Positions 10,214 to 16,349 of a stretch of 20,193 bases of DNA are shown here, one piece after another. Where the stretch lies: positions 1 through 20,193 of the IMG/VR virus record IMGVR_UViG_3300036846_000340; one strand, written 5' to 3'. The number at the start of each line of letters is the position of its first letter. Position 1 is the stretch's first letter. Source of the stretch: a virus. Below the pieces are notes generated by a model. The model saw only the letters and a program-made list of their open reading frames with translations. It did not search any database and was not told where the DNA came from. The position numbers and the translations under genes were made by a program.

Positions 10214-10711
10214 TCACCTCCTGTTGAAGTTCCCCAGCGAGTGCGCGGTCATCGTCGGCCGGGCTTGGTGCAACTTCCGCATGGGATTGGAGCCTTCCAC
10301 GTCAGACATCTTCGAGGCCGCCTGCGCTTGCTGCAAGACGTTGGCCACAGGGATTTGCGGCACGGTCCCATTGCCGGCGTTGCCCCACATGAAGCCGCCG
10401 GCCCGCTGGACGGAGTTGGTCGGCCCGATGATGTTGGTAGGTGGGGCCGGCGGCATCTTGTAGGCTGTCTCGCCCTCCTGCGCATTGTCCCGCATGTCGG
10501 TCAGCCCAAAGTCCTCCGACGCCACCTTCCACGCCTCGTCAATCGCCTTAGCGTGGGTGCCGATGATCGCCGGCATGGTCACCCGGTCGGGCAGCGGGTC
10601 GGGATGAAACCCGCACTGCGGACAATCTGGTTCGAGGAAGCCCAGCTTCGACTCCGTCCTCCACTTGTGCGAACACACTGGACACCGATACACCCGTATA
10701 TATCTAGCCAT
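10214..10711 (-). CDS. Zinc-ribbon phage protein
   Basis: The 165-aa product has an N-terminal zinc ribbon, YRCPVCSHKW...PDCPQCG (C10, C13, C30, C33). A conserved segment follows, AIDEAWKVASEDFGLTDMRD and DNAQEGETAYKMPPAP, which I have seen in podovirus-type structural regions after similar zinc ribbons. The remainder is Gly/Asn/Gln-rich. ATG 10711 (MARYIRVYR) is chosen over a start eight codons upstream because TTGGAG precedes it and it only overlaps the HNH gene by 8 nt. Probably a virion-associated or assembly factor; function unknown. Confidence 0.68.
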   Translation of the reverse strand: MARYIRVYRCPVCSHKWRTESKLGFLEPDCPQCGFHPDPLPDRVTMPAIIGTHAKAIDEAWKVASEDFGLTDMRDNAQEGETAYKMPPAPPTNIIGPTNSVQRAGGFMWGNAGNGTVPQIPVANVLQQAQAASKMSDVEGSNPMRKLHQARPTMTAHSLGNFNRR

Positions 10712-11195
10712 CGACGTGTCTCCAAGTGTCGCCACTCTTAGCCTTGTTTATAGCACCGCGACTGACACCATAGTGTTTGGCCAATGCATACTCCGGCCAA
10801 GTAGAGGTTCGAATGGCGCGGACTATTTCATCGGTTAGTAGGGCGTTATATACACGTTGCCCTCTCGGTCTGGTGCCATGTACCTTCTTGTCGTCCTCGT
10901 TTTCTTGCCTTGTTGCCCAACGTAGATTACCACTCCTGTTGTTCAAGGGCTTACCGTCCCAATGAGCAGCTTCGTGCTTATCACTTGGCGGCGGGCCAAC
11001 AAACAACTCGCATACCAACCTATTGAGCAGGACTGTCCTTATACTGCCATCACGATGCCGCAGACCGAATTGGCGATAGCCCTTCTTAGTCACAGTCCCT
11101 TTCAAAAGCCTGCCGGTAATATGGTGACGATGTACAACACCTTCGTCAGAGATCACATACGAGGGGAAATCCGGGTGTGTCTTCCAGTTAGGCAT
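10704..11195 (-). CDS. HNH endonuclease 2 (NUMOD4-HNH-HTH homing type)
   Basis: This 163-aa product has a NUMOD4-like N-terminus (WKTHPDFPSYVISDEGVV, with LKGTVTKKGYRQFGL), a core HNH motif HWDGKPLNNRSGNLRWAT (H78, D80, N86, N90) followed by QENEDDKKVHGT, and a C-terminal helix-turn-helix (LAKHYGVSRGAINKAKSGDTW) that would give DNA specificity. ATG 11195 is chosen because the long upstream extension in this frame lies over the previous genes. The gene overlaps both neighbours by 8 nt (ATGCCTAA at its start and ATGGCTAG at its end). It is of a different subfamily from HNH endonuclease 1. Homing function is family knowledge; the cleavage site is not known. Confidence 0.88.
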   Translation of the reverse strand: MPNWKTHPDFPSYVISDEGVVHRHHITGRLLKGTVTKKGYRQFGLRHRDGSIRTVLLNRLVCELFVGPPPSDKHEAAHWDGKPLNNRSGNLRWATRQENEDDKKVHGTRPRGQRVYNALLTDEIVRAIRTSTWPEYALAKHYGVSRGAINKAKSGDTWRHVDG

Positions 11196-11460
11196 CGTAG
11201 AGGACCTTTGCACGAAGCTCGATGGTGAGGCTGTCAAGGGAGACGAAGTGGTTGGGTTCCAGATCGTCGACCTCGTTGCGCGCCTTCCACACGGCGGAGC
11301 CGTGTAGGTTGTTGTTCTTGATGAACTCCTCGATAAAGCCACGGGCCAGGTAGCGGGCGATGTCAAGGGTCATCCGGTCGCCGGTGAACGGGTGGGTATG
11401 GATGACCAGCGGCGGCACCAACGGATGGTTCGAGTTCTTGATTGCTAAGGTAAAAAACAT
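11188..11460 (-). CDS. Unknown 90-aa late-region protein
   Basis: The product starts MFFTLAIKNSNHPLVPPLVI and continues with TLDIARYLARGFIEEFIKNN and DLEPNHFVSLDSLTIELRAK. ATG 11460 is strongly supported by GGGAGGA 6 nt upstream, whereas the extended open frame to 11511 has no such site. It overlaps the preceding gene by 98 nt in another frame, which is unusual for this genome. I recognise no domain; a small head-completion or tail component is possible from position. Its stop codon overlaps the start of HNH endonuclease 2. Confidence 0.65.
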   Translation of the reverse strand: MFFTLAIKNSNHPLVPPLVIHTHPFTGDRMTLDIARYLARGFIEEFIKNNNLHGSAVWKARNEVDDLEPNHFVSLDSLTIELRAKVLYDA

Positions 11461-11896
11461 CGTGTTCCTCCCGCGTAAGGGGGAATGGGACAAGACGAGG
11501 CGAGTGCCCACCGATGTAGCGCCAGCCGGCCCCGTCCTTGGAGAACTCGGCGACGACCAAGTTGTCCGCCTCGAAGCAGTCTACCTCCGCCCCCACTAGT
11601 CGGGCCATGGCCTGGAGCCGCTTGAAGAGGGGATCATCGGCGAAGTCCACGACGGCCACCTTCACTCCGAAGAGATGCCCACCCTTGAGGTCAGTTCCAT
11701 GTGTTTGCAGTACTCGCATAATATCCTTGAACTCATCCCACAGCATATAGACTTGCTCCGGCTTCTCGCCGTTGTGGGTCTGGCTGTAGTTGTGCAGCTT
11801 CATGTAGAAGCGGTTGAGCGCACTGTTGCCTGTCATGTTGGCCAATACGGTCAGAGCCGCGCCCGCCATCTCCTGCTTGGTAAAGAAGTTGGTCAC
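11363..11896 (-). CDS. Unknown 177-aa protein after large terminase
   Basis: The frame begins at GTG 11896, which overlaps the TerL stop as GTGA and has GGGAG 8 nt upstream; a TTG 21 nt earlier is less likely. The N-terminal half is helical (TKQEMAGAALTVLANMTGNS). The middle has VYMLWDEFKDIMRVLQTHG and a mixed alpha/beta part follows (FGVKVAVVDFADDPLFKRLQ, GAEVDCFEADNLVVAEFSKD, GWRYIGGHSPRLVPFPLTREEH). The last 30 residues are read out of frame with the next gene. Function is not recognised. Position straight after TerL suggests a late structural or assembly protein. Confidence 0.62.
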   Translation of the reverse strand: MTNFFTKQEMAGAALTVLANMTGNSALNRFYMKLHNYSQTHNGEKPEQVYMLWDEFKDIMRVLQTHGTDLKGGHLFGVKVAVVDFADDPLFKRLQAMARLVGAEVDCFEADNLVVAEFSKDGAGWRYIGGHSPRLVPFPLTREEHDVFYLSNQELEPSVGAAAGHPYPPVHRRPDDP

Positions 11897-13857
11897 AGAC
11901 CGCGCTCCCTGTACCAAGCTTGTTCTGGTGGGCCTTCGGTCCGGTCGCGCTCCTTGTTGGCGAAGAAGTTGGACACGATGCTGGCGACGGCATTGGGCGG
12001 CCGGCCGGTCTTCCTGTCAAGGTCATCCTGCTGCGCTCTGGCCCAGGTGTAGCCGAGGTCGATCAAGTCTTGACGGACCCAGTCCTGCCACGCCCGGTGA
12101 GCAAAGGCCAGTGAGAAGACGTAGTCGTCGTGGTTGCGGCCCTTGGCCCCCGGCCCGATGTCGGCACCCTCTTGTACCACAAACTGCATCTGCTTGAGAC
12201 AGCGGAGGGATTTGATCCACAGGGCGTGGTTGATGTAGCTGTCCCGAAGTTCGTTCATTATGGCTATCTTCAGGTCATAGGTGGTGTTGACACCGTAGGC
12301 GTAACCTTTACCAAGGCTATCTGGCCGATGCCACAAATACCACTTGGCGTTGTCGGTGATGTTGTGCCAGTCCTTGTCATGGACGATGGTGGCCATCATC
12401 TGTGACTGGAGCCAGACCTTGAGCCGGCGCAGCTCGTTCATGATGACGACGCCGGGTCCCTTCACCTCGATGTTGATGTAGCAATCGTCATACAGTGCAG
12501 CTAAGTGCGCCAAGGCCCAGGTGACTTGGAAAGTCTCTGGCTCGGGGGTGCCGTACTCGGCCACTGTCACCAAGCGGTCAGCGTAACACCGGCATACTGT
12601 GATGGCGTGCGAGTCATTCCAGTCGCTGCGCCCGTAGGCCGGGTCAACACCTATGACATATCTCCCCCAGGGGACGGGGTCCTCCCAGACCTTTAGGTCG
12701 GCCTCCTCGATGGTGTGGACCTCCTCGATGGTAGTGGAAGGCAAGTCCTGGCCCAAGTAATAACGATAGGCCGTGAAGTCATAGGGCGAGTCCTGGGCAG
12801 GCGCCGCCTGGTAAATCTCCTTGATGTCGGCCTCTACACGGCGGAGGGGGAAAAAGCTCCGGCCGGAGAGGACGAAGGCCTGGCTCTCGGTCCACGGCTG
12901 GGTCTGATGAAGCATCGCCTCATCGATCGACCTGGCGGTCGATCTCCAACGGTACCAGCAGAGTTGCTCGTCATCGACCGTGACATCATACAGACGGAGT
13001 ACTTCGGATTGGAGTTCGAGTTCCTCGTCGTTCCATGGCTCGCTCATATACTCGTCATAGCGAGGGTCTGATGAAGAGATGCGCTGATCGTCACGCGACC
13101 ACCACCCCACAAAGCAGAAACGCTGAGTGTGAGTGTCTTCCTTCGCCTGCTCGCACATGTGGTAGAAGTGATTGAAGTGATTGGCGGTCGACTCCTTGAT
13201 GAAGAGCCTGTCGGGGTGGCCCTCCGATAGGGTCTGGATGAAGTTCTCTAGGCCCTCGGGATCGCCGTAGTTGGCGACCTCGGTCATGTGGGCGAAGCGA
13301 TAAGAGCGCGAGGCCCCTAGGGTCGAGCGCCGGGTGCCGGCATAGAGGAAGTCCAGCATCGACAGCTTGCCGCCCACATTGAACGACATCAGAGTCTTGT
13401 TGTCGTCCACTATGCGGTGCCTCCACTTCGGCGGCAGGCCGTTGGCGAACTGGCGCAGGATCACACGGATTTTGTCGCGGTTGCCTTCGTCGTCGATCAG
13501 GATGCAGCCATTGATCCCCGGGTAGAGAAAGAGCCAGAAGAGATCGATGGCCAAGCAGATGGTAGTTTCCCCCAACTGTCGGCTCTTAAGGATCGTGAAG
13601 TCGCGGATGCCCTCGTCCATGCCGGCGGCCAAGAAGTCGAGGACCCTGGTTTGAGAGCCCCAGAGGTGTTTGCCCAGGGTGGTGGTGCCCGTCTCACGGC
13701 TCTCGATGGTCAGATGATCAAGGAAGACCTGGAACAAACTTCTCCATTGCGGGGTCGTCCCAGCAACAAGTTGCTCGGAGACTGGCAGCTCCAGGGTTGG
13801 CTTACTTCGTCGCCGGTTAACCCGCTTCGCCGGCAGAATGCTCGTCAGGTCTTCCAT
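11893..13857 (-). CDS. terL: Terminase large subunit (TerL)
   Basis: This 654-aa protein is the packaging motor, ATPase plus nuclease. The ATPase domain has a Walker A-like motif KSRQLGETT (91-99) and a Walker B/catalytic region FAHMTEVA (188-195, E193). The RNase H-fold nuclease shows GVDPAYGRSDWND (D405), INIEVKG (E464) and NHDDYVFSLAFA (D577/D578). ATG 13857 (MEDLTS) is used; a start 29 codons upstream would overlap the previous gene further. It overlaps the candidate TerS gene by 41 nt. It acts with the portal to pump DNA into the procapsid. Length is at the long end of the usual range. Confidence 0.9.
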   Translation of the reverse strand: MEDLTSILPAKRVNRRRSKPTLELPVSEQLVAGTTPQWRSLFQVFLDHLTIESRETGTTTLGKHLWGSQTRVLDFLAAGMDEGIRDFTILKSRQLGETTICLAIDLFWLFLYPGINGCILIDDEGNRDKIRVILRQFANGLPPKWRHRIVDDNKTLMSFNVGGKLSMLDFLYAGTRRSTLGASRSYRFAHMTEVANYGDPEGLENFIQTLSEGHPDRLFIKESTANHFNHFYHMCEQAKEDTHTQRFCFVGWWSRDDQRISSSDPRYDEYMSEPWNDEELELQSEVLRLYDVTVDDEQLCWYRWRSTARSIDEAMLHQTQPWTESQAFVLSGRSFFPLRRVEADIKEIYQAAPAQDSPYDFTAYRYYLGQDLPSTTIEEVHTIEEADLKVWEDPVPWGRYVIGVDPAYGRSDWNDSHAITVCRCYADRLVTVAEYGTPEPETFQVTWALAHLAALYDDCYINIEVKGPGVVIMNELRRLKVWLQSQMMATIVHDKDWHNITDNAKWYLWHRPDSLGKGYAYGVNTTYDLKIAIMNELRDSYINHALWIKSLRCLKQMQFVVQEGADIGPGAKGRNHDDYVFSLAFAHRAWQDWVRQDLIDLGYTWARAQQDDLDRKTGRPPNAVASIVSNFFANKERDRTEGPPEQAWYRERGL

Positions 13858-14113
13858 TGGGGAACGGCTCCACGAGTTGGGTTTCGATCCAGGCCTCCAG
13901 GTCCTCGGCGGTGTAGAGTGCCCACCGGCCCCAGCCGCCGCCACGGGCGGCCTTGTTGCCTCGGAAGAGCCGGTAGCGGGGACCCTTGTCGCCCCACTTG
14001 GAGATTTGCTTGGCGTTGAACGGACCTCGGAGGCGCTCGGACAAGTAGGCGGCGGCCTCCTCGCGGGTCAGGTAAGTCTGCGCGACGGGGGTGTCGTCAT
14101 GCGCGAGAGACAT
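13817..14113 (-). CDS. wHTH/excisionase-like DNA-binding protein, candidate small terminase subunit
   Basis: The 98-aa product has a MerR/excisionase-type winged helix: LTREEAAAYLSERL (helix), then QISKWGDKGPRYRLFRGN and a wing GRWALYTAEDLEAWIE. It lies directly upstream of TerL and overlaps its start, the standard place for TerS, which recognises the packaging site. ATG 14113 has AGGAGG 5 nt upstream and shares one base with the previous stop (TGATG). Family and location support a DNA-binding packaging protein, but this fold is also used by excisionases and regulators, so the TerS call is inference. Confidence 0.65.
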   Translation of the reverse strand: MSLAHDDTPVAQTYLTREEAAAYLSERLRGPFNAKQISKWGDKGPRYRLFRGNKAARGGGWGRWALYTAEDLEAWIETQLVEPFPNGRPDEHSAGEAG

Positions 14114-14313
14114 CAGGACCTCCTGGTGCGCCGCCTCGCCCGCTGGTGGGAGCGATGCTTGCGCTCTGCTTCGCGGCCCTTGGCGGTTACCTTGTTGCCG
14201 CGCATCAGGCCCCGGTTATTCATAGTCCCGTAGACATAGCGGGCAGCGTCTCGGCCCTTCAGGCCTCGCTTGGATGCCTGCCGCTTGAGGCGGTCCTCTA
14301 AGAAGATAGGCAC
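14113..14313 (-). CDS. Small basic phage protein, YVYGTMN type
   Basis: The 66-aa product contains SKRGLKGRDAARYVYGTMNN and GLMRGNKVTAKG, a motif string I know from short phage proteins of unknown function that end in basic tails (here RARRRTRRS). The start is GTG 14313, directly after the TAA of the previous gene, with only AAGAG as a possible ribosome site, so it is probably translated by re-initiation. The high Arg/Lys content suggests nucleic-acid contact. Confidence 0.65.
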   Translation of the reverse strand: MPIFLEDRLKRQASKRGLKGRDAARYVYGTMNNRGLMRGNKVTAKGREAERKHRSHQRARRRTRRS

Positions 14314-14493
14314 TTAGTAGCTCTTGCGGCCGGCCCGGCGGGAGCGGCGGCCCTTGCGGCGGCCTCGGGTGGGGGCGCGGGCGGCAGCATCCATGACCGC
14401 CTTGACAACAGGGGCCGTGACCTTGGCATTGCGGAGGCCCCGGCCACTAGCAATTGGTGGGGCAATCGGGGCTGCTCGGCGGATCGTAGGCAT
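14314..14493 (-). CDS. Small basic protein (59 aa)
   Basis: The frame starts at ATG 14493 (MPTIRRAAPIAPPIASGRG) and ends with a very basic tail, TRGRRKGRRSRRAGRKSY. GGGAGGGG lies about 9 nt upstream of the ATG, and a promoter-like site is 36 nt upstream, so this may be the first gene of the packaging transcript. It abuts the next GTG start with no gap. The basic C-terminus suggests DNA or RNA binding; family unknown. Confidence 0.62.
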   Translation of the reverse strand: MPTIRRAAPIAPPIASGRGLRNAKVTAPVVKAVMDAAARAPTRGRRKGRRSRRAGRKSY

Positions 14494-14515
14494 GTATCAC
14501 CCCTCCCAACTTCGA

Positions 14516-14806
14516 TCAGGTACAGCCAACTATACCAATCTTAATCAGGAGGGGATACCGGCGATGCGACGGCTGTGTGTGTACACCGCGCGTGTGCACT
14601 GCTGACTTTGCCTGTGCTTCTTCCAGCTTGCTGATACTGCGATTGCTGCTGGTTTTGTGCAGCGCATCCCCAGCATTTCGATGTGCTGAGGCGCGAGGCC
14701 CCATCCGTCGGCGCAAGCACCCAGACCCCGAAGGGAAGCCGCCGGCCTCATTCAGTACGGTGGCTGGACCAGATGCAAGTAACGTCAAGATGGCTAGACC
14801 TCCCAT
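14516..14806 (-). CDS. Doubtful ORF (96 aa) in a poorly explained stretch
   Basis: An open frame starts at ATG 14806 (MGGLAILTLLASG, a short hydrophobic N-terminus) and ends at 14516 inside the promoter-like region. It has no Shine-Dalgarno, and a competing 68-aa frame (14545-14751) covers the same bases. Neither product resembles a known family. I see no tRNA here. The stretch 14,494-14,851 may be untranslated leader, a decayed gene or a real small gene. Confidence 0.25.
   Translation of the reverse strand: MGGLAILTLLASGPATVLNEAGGFPSGSGCLRRRMGPRASAHRNAGDALHKTSSNRSISKLEEAQAKSAVHTRGVHTQPSHRRYPLLIKIGIVGCT
14519..14537 (-). promoter_or_regulatory. Extended -10 promoter with overlapping inverted repeat
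   Basis: On the minus strand TGG-TATAGT (14537-14529) matches an extended -10 element, without a convincing -35. It lies inside an imperfect inverted repeat GGTATAG-TTGG-CTGTACC (14536-14519), which could bind a regulator. Transcription would start near 14522, about 29 nt before the basic-protein gene. No experimental support. Confidence 0.4.
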
Positions 14807-14817
14807 TGTTGGCTCGA

Positions 14818-14839
14818 CGGCCAGCGAAGCGGCCTCAAG
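14818..14839 (-). repeat. Post-stop intergenic hairpin repeat, copy 3
   Basis: Shares 22 identical bases with 15775-15796; the core reads AGCGAAGCGGCCTCAAG on the plus strand. It starts 12 nt after the stop of the 61-aa gene. On the leftward transcript it can fold as GGCC-GC-TTC-GC-GGCC, with an outer GCTTG/CGAGC stem. No T-tract follows, so it is not a typical terminator. Confidence 0.6.
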
Positions 14840-14851
14840 CAGGAGTTGGCA

Positions 14852-15037
14852 TCAGACGGGGAAGATCATGACGACAGTGTCCTTGGTGTCGAGGTGACTG
14901 AGAGCCTTGTCGAGGTCCCGGTAACGATTGCGCATGCGGGATGACTTCCACCCGTAGGGTGGTGACAGGCTGGTCCACATCACATGGAAGTGGAAGTAGC
15001 CATTCCAATACCTTAGGCCGAAGGTGGTCAGGGGCAT
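14852..15037 (-). CDS. Hypothetical 61-aa phage protein
   Basis: The product, MPLTTFGLRYWNGYFHFHVM..., is rich in aromatics early and charged later (SRMRNRYRDLDKALSHLD), with a hydrophobic end DTVVMIFPV. It looks protein-like, but there is no clear ribosome-binding site. The gene is flanked by two inverted copies of the intergenic repeat (14818-14839 and 15062-15078). Function unknown. Confidence 0.5.
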   Translation of the reverse strand: MPLTTFGLRYWNGYFHFHVMWTSLSPPYGWKSSRMRNRYRDLDKALSHLDTKDTVVMIFPV

Positions 15038-15061
15038 GGGTGGGGGTGTCCGAGAGTGAGC

Positions 15062-15078
15062 CTTGAGGCCGCTTCGCT
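15062..15078 (+). repeat. Post-stop intergenic repeat, copy 2 (inverted, 17 nt)
   Basis: CTTGAGGCCGCTTCGCT here is the reverse complement of the core of the other two copies. It lies within 26 nt of the stop of the 211-aa gene (TGA 15090-15088), and CGGCCGGGT separates it from that stop. Together with 14818-14839 it brackets the 61-aa gene as a terminal inverted repeat. Confidence 0.6.
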
Positions 15079-15087
15079 ACCCGGCCG

Positions 15088-15723
15088 TCACACGAGGCCG
15101 CCGACCTTGACGTGGAACTGGTCGCCGGTCGTGGCCCCGAAGATAGCGATAGCTGAGCCAGGGACCAGGAGGCTCCCATTAAAGGTGAAGGTGGTGTTGA
15201 TCGGAATGGGGATGCCGTTGTTCACGCCGGGCGCGTAGGCTCCGCCGCCTAGCGCCGGCCAAGGGTTCTCCAAGTAAATAAGGGGGGCCACCAAGTATCC
15301 AGCGCCGGGGTCGTCAACCACTATCGTGGCGACTGCGCCGGCGGCGATGGTGGCGTGGGCAACTGCAACCCTGCCGGGTACGGATGCGCCGCCAAGAGAG
15401 GTGCTGCCGGGGGCCGTCTCGTAGTCGCCCTGGACAACCCCGCCGAGTATGCGGACCTGGGGTGCAATCGTGTAGCCGACGCCGCCGTTGGCAACAGCGA
15501 TGCCCGAGACGGCTCCGGCGGCCAGGGTGGCCACTCCCTTAGCGGGTCCGATCCCCAGGTATAGAGTGTCGGTCGCGTCAACTGCGCTTACTGACAGTGA
15601 CAGCCGGCGGGGCTGCTGTGGTAGTAACAGCTGGGCGGTGCCGCCGGCGGTGACAGTGCCGCTGAAGTCTAGGAGGTCGTCAAGCGGGGTCTGGCCCCGG
15701 ATACCAGGAAAAGCAGTCGACAC
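15088..15723 (-). CDS. Structural-type protein with GxGY..AP repeats (211 aa)
   Basis: The product has two copies of a beta-type repeat: GGVGYTIAPQVRILGG (about 80-95) and GAGYLVAPLIYLEN (about 140-153). This is the GxGYxxxPxVxIxGG repeat common in phage tail and fibre proteins. The rest is Ala/Gly/Val-rich with a C-terminal beta segment (TFTFNGSLLVPGSAIAIFG...GDQFHVKVGG). GTG 15723 has AGGAG 6-7 nt upstream. It is probably a virion decoration or fibre-associated protein; the role is inferred. Confidence 0.7.
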   Translation of the reverse strand: MSTAFPGIRGQTPLDDLLDFSGTVTAGGTAQLLLPQQPRRLSLSVSAVDATDTLYLGIGPAKGVATLAAGAVSGIAVANGGVGYTIAPQVRILGGVVQGDYETAPGSTSLGGASVPGRVAVAHATIAAGAVATIVVDDPGAGYLVAPLIYLENPWPALGGGAYAPGVNNGIPIPINTTFTFNGSLLVPGSAIAIFGATTGDQFHVKVGGLV

Positions 15724-15751
15724 GGCACTCTCCTGTTAGCTTGTGAAGGGT

Positions 15752-15796
15752 GCTGGCCGGAGATGGTTGGTCACCGGCCAGCGAAGCGGCCTCAAG
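15752..15796 (-). repeat. Intercistronic hairpin plus post-stop repeat, copy 1
   Basis: GCTGGCCGG (15752-15760) and CCGGCCAGC (15774-15782) form a perfect 9-bp stem with a 13-nt loop. The right arm runs into the 22-nt intergenic repeat (15775-15796). The element fills the 80-nt gap between the 109-aa and 211-aa genes, starting 7 nt after the upstream stop. No T-run follows on the minus strand. Confidence 0.65.
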
Positions 15797-15803
15797 TAGG
15801 GAC

Positions 15804-16133
15804 TTAACTCGATGAGCGGGAGGATGTGGTACCTGATGAAGAACTGGTGCCGGTTGCTCCAGTGGAACCTGTGGAGCCGGCGGTCCCGCCTGTTGCGCCG
15901 GTCGCTCCAGTTGCACCCGTGGCTCCGCCGGCGGGAGGGGTCGCGGCGATGGCGGCAGCGACGGCAACGGCAGCGGCAAGGAGGCCGGATGTCACTGCGG
16001 CCGGAGCGGTCAATCCGAGGCCGTGCTGCATCTCGTTGTCGACAAGCTGGAGAAGTGTCTCGACCTTCGCGTCGGTGGGGGCGGCGGTCACCGCATCGAT
16101 GATGGCCTGGAGCCATCCGGGAACGTCGGCCAT
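15804..16133 (-). CDS. Small protein with short collagen-like tract (109 aa)
   Basis: The product begins MADVPGWLQAIIDAVTAAPT, continues with a helical segment (VETLLQLVDNEMQHGLG), an Ala-rich hydrophobic stretch (SGLLAAAVAVAAAIAATPPA), a short Gly-Ala-Thr triplet tract (GATGATGATGATGG...) and a Ser tail. ATG 16133 has AAAGGA about 8 nt upstream and is preferred over an in-frame ATG at 16175. It is the first gene of the late block, 55 nt after a promoter-like site. Possibly an anchored virion fibre or decoration; inferred. Confidence 0.6.
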   Translation of the reverse strand: MADVPGWLQAIIDAVTAAPTDAKVETLLQLVDNEMQHGLGLTAPAAVTSGLLAAAVAVAAAIAATPPAGGATGATGATGATGGTAGSTGSTGATGTSSSSGTTSSRSSS

Positions 16134-16157
16134 GAAATGATCCTTTCGCTTCAAGGG

Positions 16158-16176
16158 ATTGGCGAGGTTCGCCAAT
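16158..16176 (-). other. 5'-leader hairpin before the late block
   Basis: ATTGGCGA-GGT-TCGCCAAT is a perfect 8-bp stem with a 3-nt loop, 25 nt upstream of the first late gene and downstream of the promoter-like -10. It could stabilise the leader, act in attenuation, or bind a protein. Confidence 0.5.
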
Positions 16177-16187
16177 CGAGCAAAGCG

Positions 16188-16196
16188 ATCATATCA
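16188..16196 (-). promoter_or_regulatory. Extended -10 promoter candidate for the late block
   Basis: TGA-TATGAT on the minus strand matches an extended -10 element (5 of 6 bases of TATAAT plus TG one base upstream). A TTGACT further upstream is 22 nt away, too far for a normal -35. Transcription would begin near 16181, before the leader hairpin and the 109-aa gene. Confidence 0.4.
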
Positions 16197-16349
16197 TGGA
16201 CGAAGGTCGGCTCGAAGTCAACGACCAAGTGCGGTCAGTTGGGAACAAAGGTTGGTGGTGAAGGTAGCCCCGGGGCGCGAAATTTCACCCGGGGAATGGG
16301 CGGGTGGCGGACACTTATCTCCCCCACCAATAGACCCAACGCATGCGCG
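16197..16349. other. Non-coding stretch with GC-rich dyads
   Basis: No supported gene. It holds CCCCGGG/CCCGGGG (16268-16274 and 16288-16294) around GAAATTTC, which is itself a palindrome. A perfect 12-bp palindrome CGCGCTAGCGCG (16346-16357) starts at its right edge and contains the stop codon of the neighbouring gene. These may be protein-binding or terminator-like elements. Confidence 0.4.

Noticed and set aside
11450-11462. Classical -1 slippery heptamer (T TTT TTA)
   Set aside because: The heptamer is present, but the codon boundaries of the upstream frame do not match X-XXY-YYZ. Only a +1 shift would join the frames.
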